Shown here in pieces: positions 1 to 6,476 of a stretch of 7,967 nucleotides of DNA. The stretch is from Aliarcobacter butzleri. Its GTDB lineage: Bacteria > Campylobacterota > Campylobacteria > Campylobacterales > Arcobacteraceae. Below the pieces are notes generated by a model that did not search any database, was not told where the DNA came from, and worked only from the letters and a program-made list of their open reading frames with translations. Within the stretch, counting starts at the first letter, position 1; the number at the start of each line of letters is the position of its first letter. Position numbers and translations under genes: made by a program. The stretch is from assembly GCA_012522985.1 (NCBI GenBank), contig JAAYJJ010000155.1, positions 1 to 7,967 of the forward strand, given 5' to 3'.

Positions 1-502
1 AAGAATCAGTGAAGGAAAAGGGCAAGTTGATGCTATAAAAGCTTGTGAAGTTTTAGTAAAAAATGATATAGATTTTGACTTTTTTTTATTGGGTGGATTT
101 GAAAATGGGTATGAAAAAAAGTTTATGAGTTTTTATAATAGTATAGAGTATAAAGATAAAATTCTACTCATAGGTTTTTCTAATGAAGTAGATAAATATT
201 TAGTTATGGCAGATATTTTCTTATTTCCTAGTTATGGAGAAGGATTTGGTAATTCATTTGTTGAAGCATTAGGAGTTCCTTGTATATGTATATCTTATAA
301 TAATACTTCATTTCCAGAATTAAAAGAACTAGGTTTTGATTTTGAATTAGTTGAAGATAGAAATATGGATAAGCTCAAAGAAACTTTATTAAGAGTAGCA
401 AGAGTAGATATTAAGTTTAATCTTGATAAAAATCAGGATTTAGCAAAAATGTATTTTAGTCAAGATAGAGAAATAAAAGAGTATTTGGAGATTTTAATAT
501 GA
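1..502 (+). CDS. GT4-family glycosyltransferase, C-terminal part (5' end outside window)
   Basis: This gene runs in from the left edge; the frame is open from base 2, giving 166 residues before the TGA. The TTG at 89 is only an internal Leu codon, because the reading upstream of it (RISEGKGQVDAIKA...) is typical GT4 sequence. What is visible is the nucleotide-sugar-binding second Rossmann domain of a GT-B enzyme: the EGKGQ segment that follows the first strand of that domain, an LLGG strand, and the SYGEGFGNSFVEALG motif, which keeps both glutamates of the EX7E signature. GT4 enzymes of this kind transfer a hexose or related sugar from a nucleotide donor at the cytoplasmic face of the inner membrane. 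Acceptor and sugar cannot be told from sequence. The stop overlaps the start of the ligase-like gene (ATGA), so the two are probably co-translated and belong to the same glycan. Family is certain; specificity is unknown. Confidence 0.9.
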   Translation, partial: RISEGKGQVDAIKACEVLVKNDIDFDFFLLGGFENGYEKKFMSFYNSIEYKDKILLIGFSNEVDKYLVMADIFLFPSYGEGFGNSFVEALGVPCICISYNNTSFPELKELGFDFELVEDRNMDKLKETLLRVARVDIKFNLDKNQDLAKMYFSQDREIKEYLEILI

Positions 503-1755
503 ATAAACTTATTAGCAATAAATTTAAAAGTGATGTATTTCAAAAGTTTGACTATAGTGTAGTTATAAACTATTTTATACTTATTTATGCATTTTGTTTG
601 CCAATATCTAGAGCTGGGGTGGCATTTGCAACTATTATGCTTATGTTATTATGGATTTTACAAGCTGATTATAAAAGAAAATTTGAAGAGATAAGGCATA
701 ATTATTTAATAGTAGCAATATTTATTTTTATACTATATAGTATTTTAGCTATAACATGGAGTAGTGATAAGCTATTTGCTCTTGAATATATAAAGAAATA
801 TTACCATTTTCTTATTATACCGATTATTTATACTAGTTTAAAAAAAGAGTATATAGATAAAGTTTTTTCTGCTTTTTTACTTGGTATGCTAATAAGTGAG
901 ATTACTTCTTATGGAATATTTTTTGAACTTTGGACAAAAGCTGGAGTCTCTCCTCATGATCCAAGCCCTTTTATGGATCACTCTAACTATAGTACATATT
1001 TGGCTTTTACTGCTTTTATATTGATGCATAAGATTATTTATACAAAAGATTTAAAGTGGAGATTGGCATATGGACTGTTTTTTGTTTTTTCTGCAAGTAA
1101 TCTTTTTATCAATGGTGGAAGAACTGGGCAGTTTGCTTTTTTGATAGCTTTGTGTTTTATTGGATTTTTAAGTTTTGAAAATAAGATAAGAGCTACAATA
1201 GGTACAGTTTTATTAGCTACTGTTATTTTTTCTGTAGCTTATACTATTAGCCCTGTTTTTAAAGATAGATTTGATTATTTTATAGAAGATACCTCTCAAA
1301 TGTTATATGAACAAGAATATAAAGGAGGTTTTTCATATAGAGTTGCTTTATGGAAAACAGGATTAGAGGCTTCAACAAATAATTTATTATTTGGAACAGG
1401 AATAGGTGATGAAGCTCTTTATGCTAAACAAATATTAGATAAATATAAAGTAGAAAATTTATATGGTTCAGTACATACAGAAAATTATATAGATTTTCAT
1501 AATGCATTTATACAGTATTTAGTGCAATTAGGAATAACTGGTTTTTTAATATTTTTATCGATTTTTTATTTTTTAGCTAGATTAAAAATAAAAGAAAAAA
1601 TGTATAAAAATCTTCATATACTTTTTTTAATACTCTATATAAATCATTCAATGCTAGGATCGAGTTTTCATATTAATCAATCAATGGTTATGTTTGTACT
1701 TTTTAGTAGTATGTTTTTATTAATAAATAAGTATGAAAATCAAAAGTTTAGATAG
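499..1755 (+). CDS. O-antigen ligase / polymerase family membrane protein (WaaL/Wzy_C-like)
   Basis: A 418-residue polytopic inner-membrane protein with roughly ten to twelve hydrophobic segments, the usual size and shape for the O-antigen ligase family. Family landmarks are GGRTG at residues 206-210 (Arg208 matches the conserved Arg at the start of the large periplasmic loop of WaaL), a long hydrophilic loop at about 252-330 with SYRVALWKTG near 279-288, and DFHNAFIQYL with His334, matching the catalytic-loop His of WaaL, followed by a membrane segment. WaaL ligases move a glycan from undecaprenyl diphosphate to lipid A-core in the periplasm. Related Wzy polymerases and protein O-oligosaccharyl transferases share this architecture and cannot be excluded. 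The ATG overlaps the upstream stop as ATGA, and GGAG at 487-490 lies 8 bases before it. It is the last gene of its transcription unit and ends in a convergent hairpin. The DNA looks particularly A+T-rich here. Confidence 0.85.
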   Translation: MNKLISNKFKSDVFQKFDYSVVINYFILIYAFCLPISRAGVAFATIMLMLLWILQADYKRKFEEIRHNYLIVAIFIFILYSILAITWSSDKLFALEYIKKYYHFLIIPIIYTSLKKEYIDKVFSAFLLGMLISEITSYGIFFELWTKAGVSPHDPSPFMDHSNYSTYLAFTAFILMHKIIYTKDLKWRLAYGLFFVFSASNLFINGGRTGQFAFLIALCFIGFLSFENKIRATIGTVLLATVIFSVAYTISPVFKDRFDYFIEDTSQMLYEQEYKGGFSYRVALWKTGLEASTNNLLFGTGIGDEALYAKQILDKYKVENLYGSVHTENYIDFHNAFIQYLVQLGITGFLIFLSIFYFLARLKIKEKMYKNLHILFLILYINHSMLGSSFHINQSMVMFVLFSSMFLLINKYENQKFR

Positions 1756-1783
1756 ATAGTTAATAAATGTTTTAACTATCTAT
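1752..1783. terminator. Perfect 12-bp inverted repeat between convergent genes, probable bidirectional terminator
   Basis: ATAGATAGTTAA at 1752-1763 pairs perfectly with TTAACTATCTAT at 1772-1783 around an 8-base loop. The left arm contains the last two bases of the stop codon region of the ligase-like gene (TAG 1753-1755), and the right arm contains the stop codon of the minus-strand transferase (1780-1782). On the plus strand it is followed by GAATTTTCT, a weak T tract; on the minus strand it is followed by a short run of four T. The stem is A+T-rich, so it would be a modest intrinsic terminator, but its position between two convergent genes fits that role. Confidence 0.65.
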
Positions 1784-2829
1784 GAATTTTCTATAATCTC
1801 TTTTAGCTTCACAAACTGTGTGATATTATCATACTCACGATCTGCTTTTTCCTCACCTGCTTTTGCTAGATTGGCTTTTAGTTCACTATCATTTGCTATT
1901 AATTTTAGCTTTTCATATAAATCTTCACTATCCATAGTCTTAAAATGTAGTCCCGTTTTCATATGATCAATGCTTTCTAGTGGTCCACCACTATCACTCC
2001 CAAGAACACAAACACCACATCTCATAGCATCCATTATAGCCATACCAAAAGTCTCATTTTCTGTTGCCATTACTTTACAATCAGATATTTGGATAAGTTC
2101 ATTTGCATTAGTAGCAAATCCAGTAAAAACTGCATCTGGGTATTTAGCTACGAGCTTATCAAAATACTCTTTATTCATATAGTGTCCTACTATCAAAGAT
2201 GTGGCATTTATACCATTGCTTTTTAGCTTTTCTACAGCTTCAAGTACTATATGTTGCCCTTTTGCCTCTTCTACACGAGCTACAATACAAACTACAAATT
2301 CATCTTTTATTCCATAAAAGTCACGTAGCTCTTTAATTCTAGCCTTATCTATTTTGGATGGTTTTGGAACCCCACTATACCAAGTGATTATTTTAGGTCG
2401 TATATCACTAGGTATAAATTTGACAAGTTGTTTACTTGTTTTTGCTGAAATCCCTACTATAGTAGAGATATTTTTATATAAAAACTTATGATAAAAATCA
2501 TCTTTAAACCTAGTCATATGCATATTACGAGTTTGAACAATCTTTGGTTTTTTCTTTGAAATAAGTTTAGCCAAAACAGTAGTTGGAATATCTTTTGTCC
2601 AGTTTAGATGAACTATGTCTATATCATCTCTATCTATTATTTTAGCTAGTTTAAAAAAGCTATATCTTCCAATAGTTTCATACTCTAAGTCCTCTTTTTT
2701 AAAAACTTCTACTAGTCTTCCTTTTGGATTAAGCACAGCTTTTACACCTAAAAACTTAGTAAAATCTTTCATATGTGTCTCTAAGCCACCCAAATCAGGC
2801 GATAAACAAACTTCTAAAATCTTTTTCAT
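1780..2829 (-). CDS. GT4-family glycosyltransferase (glycosyl transferases group 1)
   Basis: A complete 349-residue GT-B glycosyltransferase, normal length for GT4. The N-terminal acceptor domain begins with a beta strand and the glycine pair LGGLETH (Gly14-Gly15), and has the strand DIVHLNW at 71-77. The C-terminal donor domain starts near 178 with VVCIVARVEEAKGQ (Arg185 and Lys190 are the usual diphosphate-binding positions), then SLIVGHY at 211-217, VFTGF at 234-238, and ENETFGMAIMDAM at 257-269. The first signature Glu is present (Glu259), but the second position is Asp267, so the motif is EX7D. It should add a sugar to a lipid-linked or core acceptor at the cytoplasmic membrane; the sugar is not predictable. 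It is a single gene on the minus strand, diverging from the core operon and converging on the ligase-like gene. The ATG at 2829 is preceded only by a weak A-rich site (AAAAAG). Confidence 0.88.
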   Translation of the reverse strand: MKKILEVCLSPDLGGLETHMKDFTKFLGVKAVLNPKGRLVEVFKKEDLEYETIGRYSFFKLAKIIDRDDIDIVHLNWTKDIPTTVLAKLISKKKPKIVQTRNMHMTRFKDDFYHKFLYKNISTIVGISAKTSKQLVKFIPSDIRPKIITWYSGVPKPSKIDKARIKELRDFYGIKDEFVVCIVARVEEAKGQHIVLEAVEKLKSNGINATSLIVGHYMNKEYFDKLVAKYPDAVFTGFATNANELIQISDCKVMATENETFGMAIMDAMRCGVCVLGSDSGGPLESIDHMKTGLHFKTMDSEDLYEKLKLIANDSELKANLAKAGEEKADREYDNITQFVKLKEIIENS

Positions 2830-2853
2830 ATTTAACTTTTTGTTGAAATTAAT

Positions 2854-2859
2854 ACTATA
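2854..2859 (-). promoter_or_regulatory. Possible -10 element for the minus-strand glycosyltransferase
   Basis: Read on the minus strand, TATAGT lies at 2859-2854, which would place transcription start near 2847 and give a leader of about 18 bases. There is no convincing -35 and no TGn extension. The region is so A+T-rich that such hexamers occur by chance, so this is tentative. Confidence 0.22.
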
Positions 2860-2901
2860 TTTTACTAATTAGTTTATTAAACCTAAGTTAAATCAAAAAT
2901 T

Positions 2902-2910
2902 TGCTAAAAT
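2902..2910 (+). promoter_or_regulatory. Extended -10 promoter (TGCTAAAAT) for the core operon
   Basis: TG-C-TAAAAT at 2902-2910 is an extended -10 element (TAAAAT at 2905-2910, TG one base upstream). It has no recognisable -35 but A+T-rich upstream DNA, which is the usual sigma70 promoter form in Campylobacterota. Predicted start of transcription is about 2916-2918, giving a short leader of roughly 20 bases before the kinase start. It is the best promoter-like sequence in the divergent intergenic region and probably drives the genes from 2938 rightward. Confidence 0.55.
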
Positions 2911-2926
2911 AGTGGATATATTTTAA

Positions 2927-2931
2927 AAAGG
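2927..2931 (+). promoter_or_regulatory. Ribosome binding site fixing a TTG start
   Basis: AAAGG ends at 2931, six bases before the TTG at 2938. The next in-frame ATG (2989) would drop the first 17 residues and has no comparable site in front of it, so the TTG start is preferred. Confidence 0.55.
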
Positions 2932-2937
2932 TATAGT

Positions 2938-3687
2938 TTGCATAGATACAAATATGAGATTAATAGCCAGTTTTTAAGTTTAAAAGAGATGTTACTAGAT
3001 ATAAAAAAGCACTTTGATAGTTCAACAGACTCTCTCCATAAAGCTCGTAATGAGATAAAAATAATCAATTATTACAATCAAGACTTAGTAATCAAATCTT
3101 TTAAAATACCACATCTTTTCAACAGAATAATATATACATTTTTTCGCAAAAGTAAAGCTTATAAATCATATCATTATGCTTTGAAAATAGGAGAATTTAC
3201 TCCTAAGCCTATAGGATATATAGAATTTCATAAAAATGGCTTATTAGAACAAAGCTTTTTTGTAAGTCAAAGGTTTGATTATGATTTTACTATAAGAGAG
3301 CCTTTACTTGATAATAGTTTTGCCAATAAAGAGGAGATTTTTAACTCTTTTGCTAGATTTACTCAAGATTTGCATGAAGCTGGTATTTATCATCAAGACT
3401 TTAGCCCAGGGAACATTCTAATCAAAAAGATAGATGATAAATATGAGTTTAAAATAGTAGATATCAATAGAATGGAGTTTAGAAAGCTTTGTTTTAACCT
3501 AAGAATGAAAAACTTTTCTAAGCTTTGGGCAAAAGATGAGGATCTGGAAATAATTATCAAAGCTTATAGTAAGATTTCTGGAGCAAATGAAGAGTTTTTG
3601 GTAAAAAAGGCTATAGCGTATTCTCATTCATTGAAATTTTGGAAAAATTTAAAAAAAAGAGTAAAGGGACAAAAGGTTGTTGATTAA
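2938..3687 (+). CDS. Lipopolysaccharide kinase, Kdo/WaaP family (eukaryote-like kinase fold)
   Basis: A 249-residue soluble protein, normal length for the Kdo/WaaP kinases, which transfer phosphate from ATP to a core sugar (Kdo for KdkA, heptose I for WaaP) on the cytoplasmic side. The kinase landmarks can be read in order: VIKSF with Lys53 as the probable ATP-binding lysine; FTPKPIGYIE at 87-96, typical of this family; the catalytic loop YHQDFSPGNIL at 151-161 with Asp154 and metal-binding Asn159; and IVDINRM at 173-179, where Asp175 replaces the Asp of the usual DFG. The alpha-C region KAYKSYHYALK (73-83) seems to carry His79 where I would expect Glu. The C-terminus is basic, which suits membrane-surface work. 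It begins with TTG, is first in the operon, and its 3' end overlaps the GT2 gene by 11 bases. Family is clear; which sugar it phosphorylates is not. Confidence 0.82.
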   Translation: MHRYKYEINSQFLSLKEMLLDIKKHFDSSTDSLHKARNEIKIINYYNQDLVIKSFKIPHLFNRIIYTFFRKSKAYKSYHYALKIGEFTPKPIGYIEFHKNGLLEQSFFVSQRFDYDFTIREPLLDNSFANKEEIFNSFARFTQDLHEAGIYHQDFSPGNILIKKIDDKYEFKIVDINRMEFRKLCFNLRMKNFSKLWAKDEDLEIIIKAYSKISGANEEFLVKKAIAYSHSLKFWKNLKKRVKGQKVVD

Positions 3688-4453
3688 ACATATTAGTGTG
3701 ATTGTGATTGCGAAAAATAGTGAAAGTACTATTAAAAGAACATTAGATAGTTTGATAGAGTTTGAAGAGGTGATTGTTTATGATAATGGCTCAACAGATA
3801 CTACTATACAAATTGCACAACAATTTCCAAATGTAAAAGTATTTCAAGGTGAATTTAAAGGCTTTGGTTGGACAAAAAATAAAGCTGCTTCATACTCTAA
3901 AAATGATTGGGTGATGATTATAGATAGCGATGAAGTTGTAAATAAAGATTTGGTAGAGTATTTAAAAATAAAGAAGTTAAATAAGGATACTGTATATAGA
4001 CTCAACTCAAATGGATACTATAAAGATATTAAGGTGAAATATTGTGGTTGGACTTTAACTGTAAAAAGAGTTTATAATAAAAAAACAACCTCATTTAATA
4101 ATGAAGATGAAGTTCATGAACATGTTTTATCTGATGGATTAAAAGAAGAGGTTTTAGAAGGTAGCATAAGTCACTATAGTTACCATAGTATAAGTGAGTT
4201 TATAATCAAAGCTGATAGGTATTCTACACTTTTTGCACAAAATAATGCACTCAAAAAATCCTCAAGTCCAACAAAAGCATTTTTTAATGGATTATACTCT
4301 TTTATAAAAACATATATATTCAAACAAGGTTTTCGTGATGGTTATGTGGGGCTAATAATAGCTTATTCACATATGGTTACGAATTTTTATAAATATATCA
4401 AACTCTATGAGATAAATAAAGAATATGAAACTACTAATAACAAGACACGATAA
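3677..4453 (+). CDS. GT2-family glycosyltransferase, LPS core type (WaaE/LgtF-like)
   Basis: A 258-residue inverting GT-A glycosyltransferase, the usual length of the WaaE/LgtF group that adds a beta-linked hexose (commonly glucose) to an inner-core heptose. The N-terminal strand ISVIVIAKNSE (6-16) and DNGSTD (36-41) form the nucleotide site; DSD at 83-85 is the metal-binding DXD motif; EVHEHV at 145-150 matches the conserved VHE segment of the group. The C-terminal part (about 199-240) has hydrophobic stretches and an FRDG motif (219-222) and is likely to lie on the membrane. The start is TTG at 3677 or the adjacent TTG at 3680; AAAGGG at 3663-3668 is at a suitable distance from either, and no in-frame ATG is near. 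It overlaps the kinase by 11 bases and the next gene by 29, so translation is probably coupled. The exact sugar and linkage are inference from the family. Confidence 0.82.
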   Translation: MLIKHISVIVIAKNSESTIKRTLDSLIEFEEVIVYDNGSTDTTIQIAQQFPNVKVFQGEFKGFGWTKNKAASYSKNDWVMIIDSDEVVNKDLVEYLKIKKLNKDTVYRLNSNGYYKDIKVKYCGWTLTVKRVYNKKTTSFNNEDEVHEHVLSDGLKEEVLEGSISHYSYHSISEFIIKADRYSTLFAQNNALKKSSSPTKAFFNGLYSFIKTYIFKQGFRDGYVGLIIAYSHMVTNFYKYIKLYEINKEYETTNNKTR

Positions 4454-5348
4454 AATAGGGGATTTTGTAGTAACACTACCTCTTTTTAAGGCTATAAAAG
4501 AGCAGTATCCACAAGTGGAGCTATATGCATTAGTTAGTAAAATTAACTTTGATTTTGCAAAAAATTTCCCTTTTATAGATGGTGTTTTGCTTTATGATAA
4601 AAGTAGTCCTAGTAAAACTCTAGAAGGTATAAAAAGTCATAAATTTGATGCAGTAATAAGTGCATATATAGATAGTAGTTTGGGTAAACTTCTTTTTAGA
4701 AGTGGTATAAAAACAAGGATTTCACCCGCAACTAAAATAGCTCAAATATTTTTCAATAAAAGAGTAAAACAAAGAAGAAGTAGGGTAGAAAAAAGAGAAT
4801 GGGAGTACAATCTAGATCTAGCAAAAGTACTTTTTCCTGATATTAAACTATCATTTTCAAGACCACTTATAAAGCTTGATATCACAAAAGAAAAAAGAGT
4901 TATTTTCCATACAGGTTTTGGAGGTAGTAGCGATGGGAACTTAAGCTTAGATGATTATTTAAATCTAGCTAGAAGTATAAAAGATAGCACTTATGAAATA
5001 GTATTTAGTTTTGGACCAGATGATGATAAATCAAAAGAGTATATAGAAAAAAATCTTGATTTTAAAGCAAAGATATTTGATTCTAAGCTTAGTTTGTGGG
5101 AGTTTATGGAGTATATTGCTAGTAGTGAGCTTTTTGTAAGTACTTCTACAGGACCTATGCATCTAGCTGGTATGACAAATACAAAGACATTATCGTTTTT
5201 TGGTAATAGCTTATTTGCTAGTAGTAAAAGATGGGCTACAATAAGTGATGAAAAGTATCAAAATAACTTTATGATTGATATAGAAAATAGAGCCTTACAA
5301 TATATACAAATAGAACAAAGATTAAAAGAGATTTTAGATGTTAGATAA
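4425..5348 (+). CDS. GT9-family glycosyltransferase (heptosyltransferase-like)
   Basis: A 307-residue GT-B protein of family GT9, which in LPS synthesis transfers L-glycero-D-manno-heptose from ADP-heptose to the inner core. The opening RHDKIGDFVVTLPLFKAIK places Asp13 exactly where the catalytic base of WaaC/WaaF lies. The second domain begins at about 158 with VIFHTGFGGSSDGN and ends with TSTGPMHLAG (240-249). Two donor-site positions differ from WaaF further down this operon: the KRW segment after the glycine-rich loop is replaced by DGNL (170-173), and the Asp of the NDSG motif is Ser241 here. These differences fit a WaaQ/heptosyltransferase III-like or other GT9 subgroup, so I do not assign waaC or waaQ. 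The ATG lies inside the 3' end of the GT2 gene (29-base overlap) with only a weak A-rich ribosome site, and the 3' end overlaps the next gene by 11 bases. Confidence 0.8.
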   Translation: MKLLITRHDKIGDFVVTLPLFKAIKEQYPQVELYALVSKINFDFAKNFPFIDGVLLYDKSSPSKTLEGIKSHKFDAVISAYIDSSLGKLLFRSGIKTRISPATKIAQIFFNKRVKQRRSRVEKREWEYNLDLAKVLFPDIKLSFSRPLIKLDITKEKRVIFHTGFGGSSDGNLSLDDYLNLARSIKDSTYEIVFSFGPDDDKSKEYIEKNLDFKAKIFDSKLSLWEFMEYIASSELFVSTSTGPMHLAGMTNTKTLSFFGNSLFASSKRWATISDEKYQNNFMIDIENRALQYIQIEQRLKEILDVR

Positions 5349-6399
5349 GATATTTGTTTGGGATAGCTACTCTGATCAACCTTATATTATAAAAGATAAA
5401 AATTACAAAAAACAGATGAGAAAAAAGTATCTATTTGATTATATAAAGCTTTTATTTAGTTCTATTTTTTTGCTTCCTTTGATGGTAGTAGTAATGAAGT
5501 TTTTTAAAGCAAAAAAGAGTAAAAACTCTGATATTATAGGTATAGGAGTAAGTTTAGACAAAGGTGAAGAGCAAATAGAGCTTATAAAAGAGCTTGGAGT
5601 CAAAAATCTACTTATAAGAGTATCTTTAAGTGATATACAAAATATATCAAAATATAGAGATTTTGCACTTAAACTTATACAAAATGAAAAAAAGTCTATT
5701 TTAATAAATATCTTACAAGATAGAGCCCATATAGAAGACAAGGAGCTTTTAGAAAAAGATATTTGTATAATTTTTGATAGCTTTAAGGATATAACAAAAG
5801 AGTATCAAATAGGCAATGCCATCAACAGAATCAAATGGGGATTTTTCGCTGTTGAAGAGTACTTAAAGTTCTATAAGAGTGTACAAGACATCAGAGATAA
5901 ATCATACCAAGATTTTATACTTATAGGTCCAAGTGTTATAGACTTTGAGTATTATTACAATATCCGTGCTATGTATAATGCCTATGATATCAAGTATGAC
6001 AAAACCTCAGCCTTACTTTATGTAGATAGAAGAGGAAGCCCTGATAATACTCAATATGGATTTTTTGATCTTAAAAATAAGATAGATTTACTCTATGCAC
6101 TAGTAAGGCTTAGTCCTAAAACTGCAAACGATGATATCTATATAACTGAAACTAATTGGCCTATATCAAACACAGCTCCATATGCTCCTACAAGCGAAAA
6201 AGAGTGTATAGACTTAGAACTATATAGTAAATATATGCTAAAATACTATCAAATAGTTAAAAAAAGCAATAAAATAAAAAGAGTCTATTGGCATCAGCTT
6301 ATAGCTACTGGATATGGTTTGGTGGATAATAGAGATGGAAAGATAGTTAAATATCCACAGTTTTATGAGTTTAAGAAGATGATAAAGGCTTCGGAGTGA
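5338..6399 (+). CDS. Membrane-anchored glycoside-hydrolase-like (clan GH-A type TIM barrel) protein, possibly inactive
   Basis: A 353-residue protein that I do not recognise as a named gene. Residues 1-37 are hydrophilic and basic, 38-54 form one probable membrane segment, and about 64-348 read like a (beta/alpha)8 barrel: DIIGIGVSLD (first strand), KNLLIRVS (89-96), SILINILQ (110-117), EYQIGNAINRIKWGF (155-169), FILIGPSVID (193-202), ALLYVDRRG (225-233), DIYITETNWP (266-275) and RVYWHQLI (315-322). ITETNW resembles the strand-7 nucleophile Glu (Glu271) of clan GH-A hydrolases, and GNAIN (159-163) sits where GNEPN with the acid/base Glu is usual, so Ala161 would replace it. Basic residues flank the membrane segment on both sides, so which face the barrel occupies is undecided. 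It overlaps the GT9 gene by 11 bases (ATG at 5338, AAGAG-type site upstream). A role in trimming, binding or scaffolding core glycan is only inference. Confidence 0.6.
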   Translation: MLDKIFVWDSYSDQPYIIKDKNYKKQMRKKYLFDYIKLLFSSIFLLPLMVVVMKFFKAKKSKNSDIIGIGVSLDKGEEQIELIKELGVKNLLIRVSLSDIQNISKYRDFALKLIQNEKKSILINILQDRAHIEDKELLEKDICIIFDSFKDITKEYQIGNAINRIKWGFFAVEEYLKFYKSVQDIRDKSYQDFILIGPSVIDFEYYYNIRAMYNAYDIKYDKTSALLYVDRRGSPDNTQYGFFDLKNKIDLLYALVRLSPKTANDDIYITETNWPISNTAPYAPTSEKECIDLELYSKYMLKYYQIVKKSNKIKRVYWHQLIATGYGLVDNRDGKIVKYPQFYEFKKMIKASE

Positions 6400-6437
6400 T
6401 AAGTATAAAACAAAATATTTAAAAGAGGGTTTTGGAA

Positions 6438-6455
6438 GTGATACTTTAGTATCAC
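6438..6455. promoter_or_regulatory. Palindrome in the leader just before waaF
   Basis: GTGATACT at 6438-6445 and AGTATCAC at 6448-6455 are perfect reverse complements around two bases, an 18-bp palindrome ending 21 bases before the waaF start. No T tract follows on the plus strand, so it does not look like a terminator. It could be an operator, an mRNA hairpin affecting waaF translation, or an RNA-processing or stability element. A TATAAA at 6404-6409 could be a weak -10 of an internal promoter with this palindrome in the transcript, but it has no TGn or -35 support. Confidence 0.4.
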
Positions 6456-6476
6456 ATAAAAAGATAGAAGGAACAA

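Noticed and set aside
80..87. Run of eight T in the partial GT4 gene, a possible phase-variation tract
   Set aside because: Runs of this length are expected by chance at this A+T content, and contingency tracts in Campylobacterota surface genes are usually longer G/C runs. The reading frame is intact across it.
89..502. Short independent gene starting at TTG 89
   Set aside because: The same frame is open to the left edge and encodes recognisable GT4 sequence upstream, so this is the tail of a longer gene.
1970..2182. Open frame on the plus strand opposite the minus-strand transferase (also 2615-2872)
   Set aside because: Both are antisense to a well-supported GT4 gene, show no domain-like sequence, and have no convincing ribosome site.
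3651..3658. Run of eight A near the kinase 3' end that might produce a frameshift fusion to the GT2 gene
   Set aside because: In the GT2 frame a TAA lies at 3662-3664, before the GT2 start, so slippage would not give a fusion protein.
5439..5741. Minus-strand open frame within the barrel-protein gene
   Set aside because: It is the complement of a long coding frame with coherent barrel-like sequence; its Ser/Ile/Phe-rich content is typical of an antisense shadow.
279..6399. CRISPR array, tRNA/rRNA gene, insertion sequence or phage-defence system
   Set aside because: No regularly spaced repeats, cloverleaf-like segment, transposase or terminal inverted repeats, or defence-type domains were seen; all coding space belongs to glycan-assembly genes.
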